From the NCBI GenBank assembly GCA_025766275.1, contig JAFKAC010000018.1, positions 248,001 to 312,000 of the forward strand: a DNA stretch of 64,000 nt, written 5' to 3'. Of the stretch, positions 1-10,475 are shown one piece after another. Source of the DNA: Lactarius indigo. Lineage: Eukaryota > Basidiomycota > Agaricomycetes > Russulales > Russulaceae. A program made the position numbers and the translations under genes. The first letter of the stretch is position 1. Each line of letters opens with the position of its first letter. Under the pieces are notes generated by a model. It made no database searches and was not told the origin of the DNA. It saw only the letters and a list, made by a program, of their open reading frames with translations.

Positions 1-714
1 GACGCCGGCATACTTGGCAAGGATGGCCTGCCGTTTGGCCCGACGTGCAGCGAGGGTCAACTCTATCGGAACGGGAGACGTTGCCAACTCGAGCTCGAGC
101 TCGGACTGGGCGGATGGTGCGGGTTCGGGAGTAGGTGCGGTCGGAGGAGGATTGGGTTCTGGCTTAGTATGTTCTTTCTTACTCGCCGAGGCTGACTCGC
201 GAGGAGGGGGAGGAGAGATCCTGGATATATGCGTGTTAATAACACATGTGGTCAAATATATGCGTAGGAACGATACTCACTCGCCTTCTTCTCTGTCGGA
301 ATCGGGCGACCTTGGAGGGCGCGATGAACCGTTGTGTGGACGAGGGGGTGAATCAGGGGAAGGATTCCGTCGTCCGTCAGCATGCGCAGAATGCTTTCCG
401 CGGGATTCGTGCCTTCGATCACGGTATCGGGAGCTGTCCCTCTTAGCCCTGTCCCTTCTATCGTCTCGTTCCCGTCTGTCATCTCTTTCGCGTCTATCGT
501 CCCTCGTTCGGTGATCACGGTCACGGTCTCGTCGCGGACTGTAGTCCGGTCGATATCGATCATCTGAAGGATGCCTATCCCGCGCACCATGGGGCTTTCC
601 TGACGCACGCGAGTCTCTCCAGTCTTTGGGGTCAGAATCTCGAGGTCGCTTCCTTTGTTCGGTGTCTGCAGAGCCGTCGTGAGGACGCTTTGAGCCTGAA
701 GAGGTGTTAGTCAT
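1..714 (-). CDS. PRP4-like serine/threonine kinase, N-terminal part (runs off the window)
   Basis: Exons 714-281 and 220-<1; the intron 280-221 has a GTGAGT donor and a CCAG acceptor. The start at 714 opens MTNTSSGSKRPHDG; an in-frame region further upstream has no supported start. About the first 145 residues are an RS/RD-rich arginine tract ending in an EEGEIS motif, which is completed exactly across the intron. A linker rich in P and E and a basic segment AARRAKRQAILAKYAG follow. This layout (RD/RS low-complexity head, EEGEI, then an ARRAKR..ILAKY helix before the kinase domain) is typical of PRP4/PRPF4B kinases, which phosphorylate U4/U6.U5 tri-snRNP proteins in the nucleus. The kinase domain itself lies outside the window, so another RS-domain protein cannot be excluded. 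Confidence 0.68.
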
Positions 715-1376
715 GTGATTGACGGTGAGTGCGTTGTTACGGGGCACCGCACGATGAAGGAAAAGAAACGGTGAGAGCCGTGTGATAAGGTCGTTGCTGA
801 CGGTGAGAGGCCCAAGTTGACGGTGGTCGTCAAAAAGCGAAGTGTTGTTGTTTGTTTGGCCTCGTCGCTGCACACACCGAAAATCCGCCGGCACTCGCCG
901 AACACTGAGACCACATGCTAGTCACTTAGTTACAGTAATACTGTTCTTTCTTTCAGAACGTAGAAATAAGCGGAAACTGGAAACTGGAAGGCTAGCGAGT
1001 GAGAGGAGAGAACTGCATATTTATAACTTATGATCAACAATTATTGCGTGCACCATGGTGCAGCGGCTGTAATGGCCCAAAGTCGGGAATGCGAGGTGGT
1101 GTTCCAACAACGGAATCACGTGCTTGTGCGCTGAGTTCAAGACCGTCCCCTCCGGAAAACTTTGGTGTCCATCATCCCCCGCGGCGTAAGCCATGGTTGG
1201 ATTTGGAGTAATCGGTCCTTGACTAGCCAGGGAAGTAATTCCGCAGCTAGCAGGACTCACCGAGTTAGTCTTAGGAGATCAGGGTGTGTCGTCTGTCGCG
1301 CGGGTGCGCCGTGTCCCTCGTAAACCTTTTTGGTCTGCGGTCACCAAGTGTGTATGTTGCATCCCGCCAACTCGCC
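715..1376. other. Divergent intergenic/promoter region
   Basis: This 662-nt gap lies between the divergently transcribed PRP4-like gene and the hypothetical gene at 1377. Open stretches here start only at non-ATG codons or lack family resemblance. It probably holds both promoters; I see no clear TATA box. Confidence 0.4.
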
Positions 1377-2219
1377 ATGACATCAGCAAATACCCGAATC
1401 CGACCGCTCAGTGAATCACAAGAACGACGTTTGCTTGACTATCTCGATGAGAAATACCGCGAAGTTCATCAGGAGTACCGAAAACGGTACACACCACCGC
1501 TAACGCTTGCATTGCCTTTGTTACCCACGCTCACAGTCCTTTGCAGACATGAACCCGGATCCGAGCTGCCCACTCTTCGGGCGTACCTTGACGCAATGCG
1601 AAGTCTGCTCGCCCTCACCCTGCAGGTACCGCCTGTTGCCCCATCCGGGATGCTCCGGACATCGCTTTTGTTACGCCTCACAAACACCGTGATGGAGGAT
1701 GTCCCGGGGTACTCCGCCGATAGCACCGATCTGGTTCCGCTTCTCAAGTGGCTCAACCTGCTCGATCGCGGTTGGTTTGCCGTGCTATGCATGCAGGCAT
1801 GGGACCCGGTGGGCGGTGAAGGGGTGAATTTGCCCCAGCACCTGCTCGAGAAAATACCGCCACCGACCCAGACAGACCGTACGCGCGTGCACAGCCTACT
1901 GGTTACGGGAACTGGCACGCTGGAGGATTGGATGGAGGGAAAGAGGGAGGACAGCGAGGACAGCCTCGTACACGACATGCGACGGCTGGGCCACCAAAGT
2001 GCCTTTGATGAGCTGTTTCACAGGACGCTTACCAGATTGCGCGAGCTCGAACCGGACGAGGGCGATGACGAGGAAGAGCTACTGGCACATCTTCCGAGTT
2101 GGAACTCAGGTGCAGAGGGTCTGGACGGAGATGCGGATGGCTTAAATGAGGGCAGAGTGGATACGGGAGATAGTGACGAAGACATGGAGGAAGCAGTGTA
2201 TGATAATAGCGGATCGTAA
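1377..2219 (+). CDS. Conserved-looking hypothetical protein, 280 aa, acidic C-terminus
   Basis: Single-exon frame from ATG 1377 (MTSANTRIRP). The frame stays open upstream to about 1284 but has no earlier ATG. The first 200 residues are rich in Leu and charged residues and look like a helical globular domain (LDYLDEKYREVHQEYRKRY, then LPTLRAYLDAMRSLL). The last 60 residues are strongly acidic (EPDEGDDEEELL, DSDEDMEE). No catalytic motif, signal peptide or membrane segment is seen. It converges on the mitochondrial ribosomal protein gene with only 36 nt between stop codons, so the 3' UTRs probably overlap. Function unknown; codon use and the lack of stops make it likely to be real. Confidence 0.7.
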   Translation: MTSANTRIRPLSESQERRLLDYLDEKYREVHQEYRKRYTPPLTLALPLLPTLTVLCRHEPGSELPTLRAYLDAMRSLLALTLQVPPVAPSGMLRTSLLLRLTNTVMEDVPGYSADSTDLVPLLKWLNLLDRGWFAVLCMQAWDPVGGEGVNLPQHLLEKIPPPTQTDRTRVHSLLVTGTGTLEDWMEGKREDSEDSLVHDMRRLGHQSAFDELFHRTLTRLRELEPDEGDDEEELLAHLPSWNSGAEGLDGDADGLNEGRVDTGDSDEDMEEAVYDNSGS

Positions 2220-2255
2220 GAAACTCTATGCGCGACCGATATAAATAGGGAGTCT

Positions 2256-2629
2256 CTACCGCTTTCTTTGTGCGCGGCGACTGTCGGCTGTGAAAGCGTA
2301 GATGAGCTGCTGGAGAGAAAGACGTATGGAGAATACAGACCTGCAGATTTGGCCTTCTTCGGTGCGCCTTTCCCTCTTTTCTTTTTATCCACTACGTCCT
2401 GTAATCGCTGTTCTTCGTCCTCGTCGATTAGGTCCAGCCCTTTAAACTCCTTGTTAATAGCAGAAAAGGAGAGCTGTTGTGGGTAGTAGTCCATCATCGA
2501 GGGCCCACGAAGGCGGCGCTTGAGATACTTGGCACCGGTGCGCTGAGATGTTGGGTTGTACGACGTTTGGAAGACGACACTACGAAGGCGCGCTAACGCA
2601 GCGAGTCGTGAGGGTGCGACTGACGCCAT
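2256..2629 (-). CDS. Mitochondrial small-subunit ribosomal protein mS33 (Rsm27/MRPS33 family)
   Basis: Start at 2629 (MASVAPSRLAALARLRSVVF). Residues 1-95 match the mS33 pattern: a Leu/Arg helix, then TSYNPTSQRTGAKYLKRRLRGP, then MDYYP, with a Lys-rich end. I propose a short second exon: exon 1 2629-2337, intron 2336-2281 (donor GTATTC, acceptor GACAG), exon 2 2280-2256. This gives a 105-aa protein with a basic tail (LRRAQRKR), as in other mS33 proteins. Without the splice the frame runs on into a Ser-rich stretch unlike the family. It is part of the mitochondrial 37S subunit. The weak donor leaves the last 10 residues uncertain. Confidence 0.8.
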
Positions 2630-2899
2630 TTTGTTGTTTAGACGAATGTGGGTATGGGTGGGACCCAAATTCGCGTCTCGTTCATTTCGCCCTACAGTAA
2701 TAGCACGTGACTCTCCGTGCACCTTGCTTTCCCTCCCTCTCGTCGCCAACTCCGCAACTCAACAGTTTGGTTTCTGATTTGTGTGCATGCAGCATAGGCG
2801 ATTGAAGTTATTATCAACACCGTGGTGAGTGGCCAGCGCCGACTTTTCTTTATCGTCTAGGGATTGAATACCCCACCCCAAAGCTGGTGACAATTTTCT

Positions 2900-5196
2900 A
2901 TGCAAAGCCACCTCTTTCGCCTTCTTTCACCCAGGCCGGGACTTCTTATTTCTAGGACATGTCAAAGACTTGTCATACGCAGCCATTTCACGACGTTGAC
3001 TCCAACACACCAATCTTTCTCAAAATTAGCTGCTCGGCCTAATACGTCTTCGGCAGCTTACCCACGAACCTCAGAACTCGAACAGCTATTCCAACGCGAG
3101 GCTCCGTCTTGGGTAAACAAAGTAGGAGTAAAACAACGCCTCCTCCGCTTTGGCATACCTCAAAAAGAGTTACCCGAACTTTTGGCTGCCTTTGCGCGCG
3201 ATGTTGAGAATGGCAATGCTCTCCGCTTCGAAGAGAAAACTTCCGCCCAGCTGGCGCGTCTATCACACGACACATCCTCGTCCACCAGAAGACTAGCCAT
3301 CGATCAGGCGTTGACATCTCTTCTTTACACCTGGGCCACGGATCCGCGCCACCAGAAGACCGTGAAGAGTGCCGTCTCAAAGGAGACCTTGGATCGAATG
3401 GTGCGCTTACGCACGGCTGTGGACTTCACGCGTATCGCAGACAGCTTTCCTGTTGCCCGAAGGATGCATCGCAAAATTGTCCTCCACGTCGGGCCAACCA
3501 ACAGCGGCAAGACCCACACTGCCCTGCGGGCCCTCGCCGCCGCACGCGCCGGGGCGTACGGCGGACCTCTCCGCCTTCTGGCCCACGAAATCTATGAGCG
3601 ACTGAACACCGGCCAAATTGTGCCTCTGGGCGCGGAGGCCACCGAAAACAACGAAGTGGACGAGACGTCCAACTTCGACGTGCAGGTACCTGGGAACCCG
3701 CGCGCGGTGCTCAAACATGGCAACGCGCTCTTCGTCCGCCCCTGCAGCCTGCTTACCGGCGACGAGCGGCGCGTCGTAGAAGGCGCGACGCTGTCCAGCT
3801 GCACCGTCGAGATGCTCTCCTTGGAGAAGCGATACGATGTCGTAGTCATCGATGAGATCCAGATGATTGCCGACTCGCAACGCGGGCATGCCTGGACCGC
3901 GGCCGTGCTAGGAGCCGCGGCGGACGAGCTCCACCTGTGCGGCGAGGAGCGCGCAGTCCCCATCATCGAGGCGCTTGCCGAGATCACAGGCGACGAGCTC
4001 ATCGTCAATCGCTACCAGCGTTTGTCGCCCCTTACGGTTGCACCGAGAAGTCTGGAACGCGACTTGACGCGCATCCGCAAGGGCGACTGTGTCGTCACGT
4101 TCTCACGCACCAACATTTTCAATCTGAAGAGGGATATCGAAGAGAAAACCGGTCTCCGCTGCGCTGTCGTGTATGGGAGGTTACCCCCCGAGATCCGTGC
4201 TGAGCAGGCAGCGCGCTTCAACGACCCCAATAGTGGATTCGACGTCTTAGTCGCAAGCGACGCTGTTGGAATGGGGCTCAACCTGTACGTGCCGGTCCTT
4301 TACCATCACGCTTCGTGCTGACACTCCCAAAAAGCAAGATCCAACGTGTCGTTTTCGAGACCTTGAGCAAATGGGACGGTTGGATGGAGGCCCCCCTCGA
4401 GGCTTCGCAGGTCAAGCAGATCGCCGGTCGTGCGGGCCGCTTCGGGATGGGGGCGGAAGGCGGCGTAGTCACGACGCTCGAGCCGTCCGACCTGCCGCTC
4501 CTCGAGGCCGCGATGGACACGAAGCCCTCTTCCCTTCGCTACGCGCGCGTCGGCTTCATCTCGAACACGATCCTGGATCTCTTCGCGGCGCTCCCGCGAG
4601 ACTCGACCGCGACGACGGTGCGCGACGCGCTGCTCTTCTGCTCAGTCCTGCCGCCAAGCATGGCCGTGATGGACCCAAATGCGAAGGAAGCCGAGACGAT
4701 GCGCTACGTCGATTCGTTCAGCCAGGAGCTCGCGTCCGCGGAGCGCGCCTTGCTGCTGCAGTGCCCATTTCCCTCGATGGACGACCAGTGCAAGGCGGTC
4801 CTGGGCGAGATGTTCCGCATGTACCGCGACGGGCTCTCGGTCGACCTGCGCAAGATCCTGCTCGACAGCGGGCTGCTGGAATCACTGGAACAGGTGCTTG
4901 CGGCCAGAGAGGCGAATAAGGTCCTCGCCAGGCCGCGGCGGGACCTCGTGGGTCTCGAGACGCTGCATAGCGTGCTGACTGTCTACGCGTGGCTGTCCCT
5001 GCGCAGCGGCATCGCGTTCCATGCGTACGACCTGGCTGTTGCGCTCAGGAAGGCCACACAGGAGGCGATGGAGTATTGTCTCCGGAGCCCCAGCGCGAGC
5101 AGCGGCTCGACCCGGCGCTCCGATCGTGGCTCGGGCTTTAGAACGGACTTGCTGCACCGGCCGTTCGTTCACCAGGCAAGTACGGTCATTTCCTGA
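2900..5196 (+). CDS. SUV3: Mitochondrial ATP-dependent RNA helicase SUV3
   Basis: Exon 1 2900-4284, intron 4285-4334 (50 nt), exon 2 4335-5196; 748 aa. SUV3 is the helicase of the mitochondrial RNA degradosome. Visible marks: an N-terminal Arg/Ser-rich presumptive mitochondrial targeting sequence; Walker A GPTNSGKT at about residues 198-205; motif II as DEIQ near residue 318; the RecA2 region with FSRTNIF, VVYGRLPPE and SDAVGMGLNL; and IAGRAGRFG after the splice. The joined sequence MGLNLKIQRVVFE is the expected family sequence, which fixes the intron. The C-terminal domain (LETLHSVLTVYAWLS) is present. The 3' end is uncertain: a GC-AG intron at 5176-5217 would replace the last 7 residues and move the stop to 5328 (778 aa). 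Confidence 0.93.
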
Positions 5197-5362
5197 GTCT
5201 GATTTGATTGCTGACAGGTCGCCGTTAAAGAAATCGTTCAGGGTCAGGGCTTAGCACCTTTAAGTGACCTTTTGAATACGACGGGAGACCGCCGATTTTC
5301 CACATACTTAAACACCGAGTTACACTAGCACAAGCATACACCCGCCTTACCCCAGCCCCACG

Positions 5363-5596
5363 ATGCACGCAGCATTGTTTATTTTATGTCTAGTGGGCCT
5401 TGCGTCGGCAGAGACATCACTACTACCACATTCCAGAGCACCTCCATCCTCGCTTCTTGGGCGGCCGTATTCAGTGAAACGGAATCCCGCCGCCGATACC
5501 CCAGCCCATGCTCCCGCGCGCGTCATTCGTGGATCTGACATGCCGCTCTTCGGGCAAGCGAGGGACCTGCAGGGTAGGAGAAGCGAGAGTGGTTGA
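5363..5596 (+). CDS. Candidate small secreted protein, 77 aa
   Basis: ATG at 5363 follows a pyrimidine-rich stretch typical of fungal start regions. Residues 1-16 (MHAALFILCLVGLASA) form a convincing signal peptide with an A-x-A cleavage site. The mature part of about 60 residues is Pro/Ala/Arg-rich, has no cysteines and holds one dibasic KR site. No family is recognised. It lies 166 nt after the SUV3 stop, or 34 nt if SUV3 uses its alternative last exon, so it could instead be 3' UTR sequence. Only the signal peptide argues for a gene. Confidence 0.35.
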   Translation: MHAALFILCLVGLASAETSLLPHSRAPPSSLLGRPYSVKRNPAADTPAHAPARVIRGSDMPLFGQARDLQGRRSESG

Positions 5597-6091
5597 CCAG
5601 TTTCAGCCCTGAGCGGTTCTGTCACCCCGTTCCTCTAGGGTTCGGGCGACGACCAACCATCCATTTTGCCACTGCCGATGATAGACGTTCCCGTTAATGT
5701 CATTTGTATATACCTACGGTATTGCCTCGCACACTTCTTGACGTCATGTTGTCACTGTTGCGTTTTAGAACCCCCCGTCTCATCATTAATACGGCACGAC
5801 GTGTATGTGCCAAGAACATGCGACTGGAGTGGGTCATCTGCCATATCGTGATCACCACGATAGAATATTGTAGAGCGCGCGAGCGCTCACAAGGGCGTAA
5901 TTAACCCCTCTGCCCTGAGCGACATTGATATATAGATACAGACAGATTTACGAACCCCAGTGATACAGCACCCCAATAAATTAGTCCCCCAATTCCCAAG
6001 CAGTAAAACCCACTAGTATACGACACAAACACCCAAAAGGACCCTGAAAGGCAAACCAGAGACACAAGTGTAGGAAGCGGTGCCTAGGCGC
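5597..6091. other. Intergenic, no gene seen
   Basis: This 495-nt region between the small secreted-protein candidate and the 3' end of the aspartic protease gene holds only short open frames without resemblance to known proteins. It probably carries 3' UTRs. Confidence 0.4.
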
Positions 6092-8006
6092 TCAATGACG
6101 CCCCCACACGCCGTTGACATGCGCCGGCGGCGGGACGAGGTGGTACCCTTGCACGGGACGCGTGTCGCCTGCAGGTGCGGGTGCTCCCAGATGCTGATAG
6201 GACTTGTACGTGCTCGCGAGGCTATCGCGGCCGCGCCTGGAGAACCGGTTGCGCGTGCAGCACAGTACGAGGACGCCGATGAGGATGAGGACGATGCCGA
6301 TGGACGACGCGATGATGATCGGGATCTTCTCCTTCTGAAACGCGCTCTTTATATCGTTCTTGGGCTTGGGAGAGGCGGAGGCGGAGGCGGAGGCGGAGTT
6401 GGCGGCAGCGGCAATAGCGGCGTGGTTTGGCAGAGCGGAATCGGACGTGGTCGGAGTGGGGTTGAGCCGGACGTTGGTGAAGTCGGCGTGCGCTGAGGTG
6501 GGGTCGGTGATGGACAGGAGTTGTACGTATGGGTCTGCGGTCGTGTTCACGCTGCTATCGACAAAGTCACCAAAGTTGACGAGCAGGTACGCGTTCCGGA
6601 CTGCGCGGTGTTGGAAAGATTGTTACGTGTATAGCAAAGAGGACTCACGGAATGATGTCCCCAAGATCACGTCGTAGGATCCAGATGCGTTGGAAGAGCT
6701 AGGCTGGAACTAGAGCGAGAATTCAGATGACATATATTACGTGGATTCCGCGGAATCATCGAAGACATACCGCACCGAGGCAGGTATGACCATCTGGATT
6801 TGTCCACGCGTCGTCAGAATTCGTGTCGAGTGGATGAATGGGATATGCTTGGCCGCCAATCTTGAACGTTAGATTGACCTCGGCATTGCATGGTAAAACC
6901 CATATTTGGCCAACACCGTTCACGAATTGGAAGGACGCGCCGGGGATTCCAGAATATATCGCGTCCGACACTTCTCTTTTATTGACGATGAGGACGGCGC
7001 CGGGGAAACATGAACATCACGCACTGGGGTACTTGGGGAAACGAATATCCCGTATCGAAAATCGCGGTCAACTGTTTCGGGTTCGGAGTGCTCTGGACTT
7101 TGGTCTGAACTTGAATCGGCTTTCCATCGGGCCCGATTATCCCATCTTCGTCTAAGAGCACTTGCCAATGCTGGTCCGCAGAGTCGACTGGTGGAAGAGA
7201 TGTAACTGGCACTCGGGGCGCATTCGTGATGCTCTCCAATCCAGGGAGGATCTCGCCGACAGTGATGTTGCCTGGGTACTTTTCCGCGGGGTCATTCGAG
7301 CGCCCAAGGAGGACGGTAAGAATGTTCGGAGAGGAAATGTTCTGTTGAAATATGCGATCGAGCACCGCGCTGCCTTGTGATTGATTGTCGAGAGAGGCAT
7401 GGACTCTCGAACCAGCGTTAGGCCCTAGGCCGAGCATGCCAGGGACGGGAGGCACATCCGAACTTGGCGAGACCTCAACTGCAAGGGAAATAAGAGTGAC
7501 ACGAGAAGCATAACATAGACCGCTCACGAAATGCCTGATCGGAAATGGTATACCCCGAAAACTCCAACTGTGCTGTTTTGATACTCCCTGCCAATGGTGT
7601 CCCACAACAGTTGAAGCATAATCTGAAAGGTGGATGCAAGCCACTTGCCGGAGACCGCGCCAAGATTGTACGTGAGTCCCGACCGGACACCTGTGTCGTG
7701 TGCGGCAACTATTGGCTCTGACACCCACAGATCGGAACTGATACACATGTGAGTCTTTTCATACTTAGGAATGGCTGGGACTCGGAATCACCTTCCTGTG
7801 TCGATGAGGACTTGGAGCGGTTGCCCGCCAAGAGTAATGTTGACCATATAATTCAGATTCCGGCCATTATCCAAGCCGGATATGTGGCCCCTTTTGGTGG
7901 GATGTGATGGTATGAACTCCCCACGCATTCCCACGTGAAGAGCAGAGACATGGTAAACGGACACAAGCAGAGGGGAAAATAGGATAAATAGGTAAGGGAT
8001 CACCAT
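6092..8006 (-). CDS. Membrane-anchored A1 family aspartic protease, 530 aa
   Basis: Seven exons: 8006-7792, 7737-7649, 7587-7528, 7478-7025, 6975-6771, 6709-6649, 6600-6092. They sum to 1593 nt in one frame. Intron 2 (7648-7588) is GC-AG. Order: signal peptide (MVIPYLFILFSPLLVSVYHV); first catalytic DTGSSDLWV with Asp69, rebuilt exactly across intron 1; flap-side region; second catalytic motif FDTGYS with Asp about 263; family motif DVILGTSFLRNAY; Ser/Ala linker; a transmembrane helix (IPIIIASSIGIVLILIGVLV) near residues 453-475; and a cytosolic tail of about 55 residues. The layout is yapsin/ctsD-like: a secretory-pathway pepsin held in the plasma membrane. Several NxS/T sites suggest glycosylation. 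All motifs are intact. Confidence 0.92.
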
Positions 8007-8439
8007 GTTGGAGCGCTATGGTGGACATGATGAACTGGGCGATGAGTATTTATTGTTGGCGCCTCGTGCCTTCAGGGCAACACCCGCAACCATCAAGTGG
8101 CCAGAGCGTTTCGATCAGTTGGGCGCCGCGCCATCTGTCAACCCCTGCTTTGTCAAGCGGGACCAAAGTAAACTTGAAGAACGACGACCTGTTGTCGATG
8201 AAGTCCCTTCGAACTGTACAACGACGTAAGGAGAGAGACGACTGCGCCGCCGCAACCACTGGCTCTGACTCGGACTGGGAACCCACGATGACACGATGAC
8301 CCAGACCGTTCACTCCGAGGCTTCAAACCAAAACTGGCGTTGGCGTTAATTGGGCGGTGTGTCCGGACCGGCCGGAGGGGATGTGGCAGCACGTGACCTA
8401 GGAAGCGGGTGCAGTACGGCTCACTGTGAACCCGTGACA
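8007..8439. other. Promoter side of the aspartic protease gene
   Basis: Upstream of the protease ATG. Only mutually overlapping frames of low credibility are present and no RNA gene is recognised. Confidence 0.35.
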
Positions 8440-8853
8440 TTAACCAAAGGCTAGGAAGTCCTCACGATACGATGCGGCCCTATTTGGCTTTGGATCGGTC
8501 ATACGATTCCAATAATCAGCTACTCCGAGTCGTTCTTCAATACCGCGGTGCCAGTACTGCGCTTGGCTGGTAATCCTCGAAGTTTTGATAACAGGATCCT
8601 TGGACTCTCCTTCCAATTTCCGCAGCATCTGTCTGTTCTTGCTCTGTGCTATCCTTATCGTCTGGGTGCTTCGAAGACACGACAGGGTTATTCTTGCGGC
8701 TGCAGTGTCATAATAGTGACAACTATTGAATGGCCCGGAAATGCGGCGGCCATCCATTCGGAATGCGGGGTCGCGACACTGGTTAGCCCACATGTAAGGG
8801 TGACTTCCCCCTGAAAACATCCCCCATACACGAGAAAGTTGAGCTGTTCGCAT
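8440..8853 (-). CDS. Candidate hypothetical protein, 137 aa
   Basis: ATG at 8853, open to 8440 without introns. The second half has protein-like composition (LRKLEGESKDPVIKTSRI, then QYWHRGIEERLGVADYWNRM). There is no signal peptide, membrane segment or recognised domain. It lies between the aspartic protease promoter and the promoter of the + strand membrane protein. It may be a small unannotated gene, a missed multi-exon gene or a chance open frame. Kept because no better feature explains this stretch. Confidence 0.28.
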   Translation of the reverse strand: MRTAQLSRVWGMFSGGSHPYMWANQCRDPAFRMDGRRISGPFNSCHYYDTAAARITLSCLRSTQTIRIAQSKNRQMLRKLEGESKDPVIKTSRITSQAQYWHRGIEERLGVADYWNRMTDPKPNRAASYREDFLAFG

Positions 8854-9199
8854 CGGGGCTCATGTACATGCTACATTTAGCGCTCGGCACGGTGAATCTT
8901 CTGCGATGGCTGGTAAGCCCTCGGGCTCAGGAGGAGCAAGATGTAGCTCTCATTCCTCGGGATGTCGCCGGAACTAGCACCAAATCGCGGGCCAGGGTTC
9001 AGGTACAGGCACAGGGTGCGCCCGCGGTGGAATCGGATGTGCCATACTAGTAGCTCTTGGTTTGTTTGGTGGTCCGTGCGGGAGATGACACGCTGCTTTA
9101 TGTATTCACTCCGTTTCGCGTCACCTTTGTTGGACAAAGCGTTCGATCCCCAGCACTGGGCCTGCATCCAGCAACAAACTCGTGCACCGTACGTTTTCA

Positions 9200-10475
9200 A
9201 TGACCTCCGCCATACCTGTGACCCGCAATAAACTCAAGATCAACCACCACCGCGACTCCGTTTCCCCCCAGAACCACAGTCATACCACAATCATCCCCGG
9301 GTTGTCGCCTCAGTTCACCTTTAGGTACCTTGTCGACTCGGAGTCTCCCTCTTCTAGCGCTAACAAAGACAATCTCAGTGACACGAATGCTGATAAAAGC
9401 GAAGGCCAAGAGCCTACTGGGTGTGCAACGGCGTCGTCCTCTATGGACACTCTTGGGACAGACTTGGATCTCTCCGTTATTATTTCTTTAATTGCGCCAC
9501 TCGTGGACTGGCTTACTGGGTGTGACTACCTCGAGAACCTTTTTCTCGTCTTATTCTTGATTGTCTATCTACATCAAATTGTTCAGGGTATGTCACATCC
9601 TTGTTTTGGTGATAACTACGTCCTAATGCTCTTCTTAAGTCCCATGGGAACTTTATAACGCTTCGCGCCGGCGGCGTTCCCATCCTTCCTTTCGTTCTCT
9701 GGACCTGCAGGAAAACGAGGAGCCCACCATCAAGATACGAATCGAACGTGCAGCAACGGAGCTTCGAAGACAAGAATTTGGCTATCTCTTCCTTTCTATA
9801 GTCACACCTTTTACTGGTGCTGCCCTTCTTCGCTTTGTGCTCAGTTCAATCAATGGCGCAGACTCGATCTCGTGGTTCAGCACAACGCTTTTCGTTTTCG
9901 CAGCGGGCGTACGGCCTTGGAGCCACCTCACCTCTCGATTGCGAGAGCACACCTCTTCACTGCACGACTCCATTCACTATCCTTCTCCCGACAGCCAGTT
10001 CATTTCAGACTCCCGTTTACAAGTAATTCTCGATCGCGTCAATAGTTTAGAACAAGAACTTTCGGCTGTCAAGCGCACCAGAGAAATGCGTCCATACGTG
10101 GACGACATGCAAGACACGGGACGCATGATACGAAATAAAGGGCGTAGGGCCGGGTCCACCCGTGACTCAGATAGTACCCGGCGGTCCCCCACTCGCCCTT
10201 CAGGTTGGTTCGAGACCATAGAGGAAGACGCGATGGAGGAACCCAATACCGATTGGAGCGATCAAAACTCGAGTTCTGGACAATCTGACGATGAGGCCTC
10301 GTCTCATAGCGATCCTAATCATGTAAGCATGTCGAGAAGGAGCCATCGACCAAGTCCACGCAACATGACGAACGTTATCGCGAATGTAGTCGGCTTACCC
10401 TACCGTCTTGCTGTTAGCATCTTGGTCGGCATAATCGTCGCAATTGCTCCTCCTCTCCAACATTTCTTCCATTGA
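9200..10475 (+). CDS. Multi-pass membrane protein of unknown function, 407 aa
   Basis: Exons 9200-9587 and 9640-10475 with a 52-nt GTATGT...TTAAG intron. The splice joins the frames in phase (VPWELYNASRRRR). Hydrophobic helices: around residues 95-130 (LDLSVIISLIAPLVDWL, then LFLVLFLIVYL), two around 175-220 (FGYLFLSIVTPFTGAALL, then WFSTTLFVFAAG), and a C-terminal helix (RLAVSILVGIIVAIAPP). A likely coiled coil (ILDRVNSLEQELSAVKR) and an acidic Ser-rich loop lie between them. It resembles the uncharacterised Agaricomycete membrane proteins that carry a central coiled coil; no enzyme motif is seen. The start is the first ATG of the frame. The splice and continuous frame make the gene itself solid. 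Confidence 0.78.

Noticed and set aside
3685..3750. Possible extra intron in SUV3 (GTACCT...CTGCAG)
   Set aside because: Removing it would shift the frame before SLLTGDERR, which must stay in frame; it is kept as coding sequence.
6080..6496. 138-codon Gly-rich + strand frame
   Set aside because: Antisense to the Ala/Ser linker and tail of the aspartic protease.
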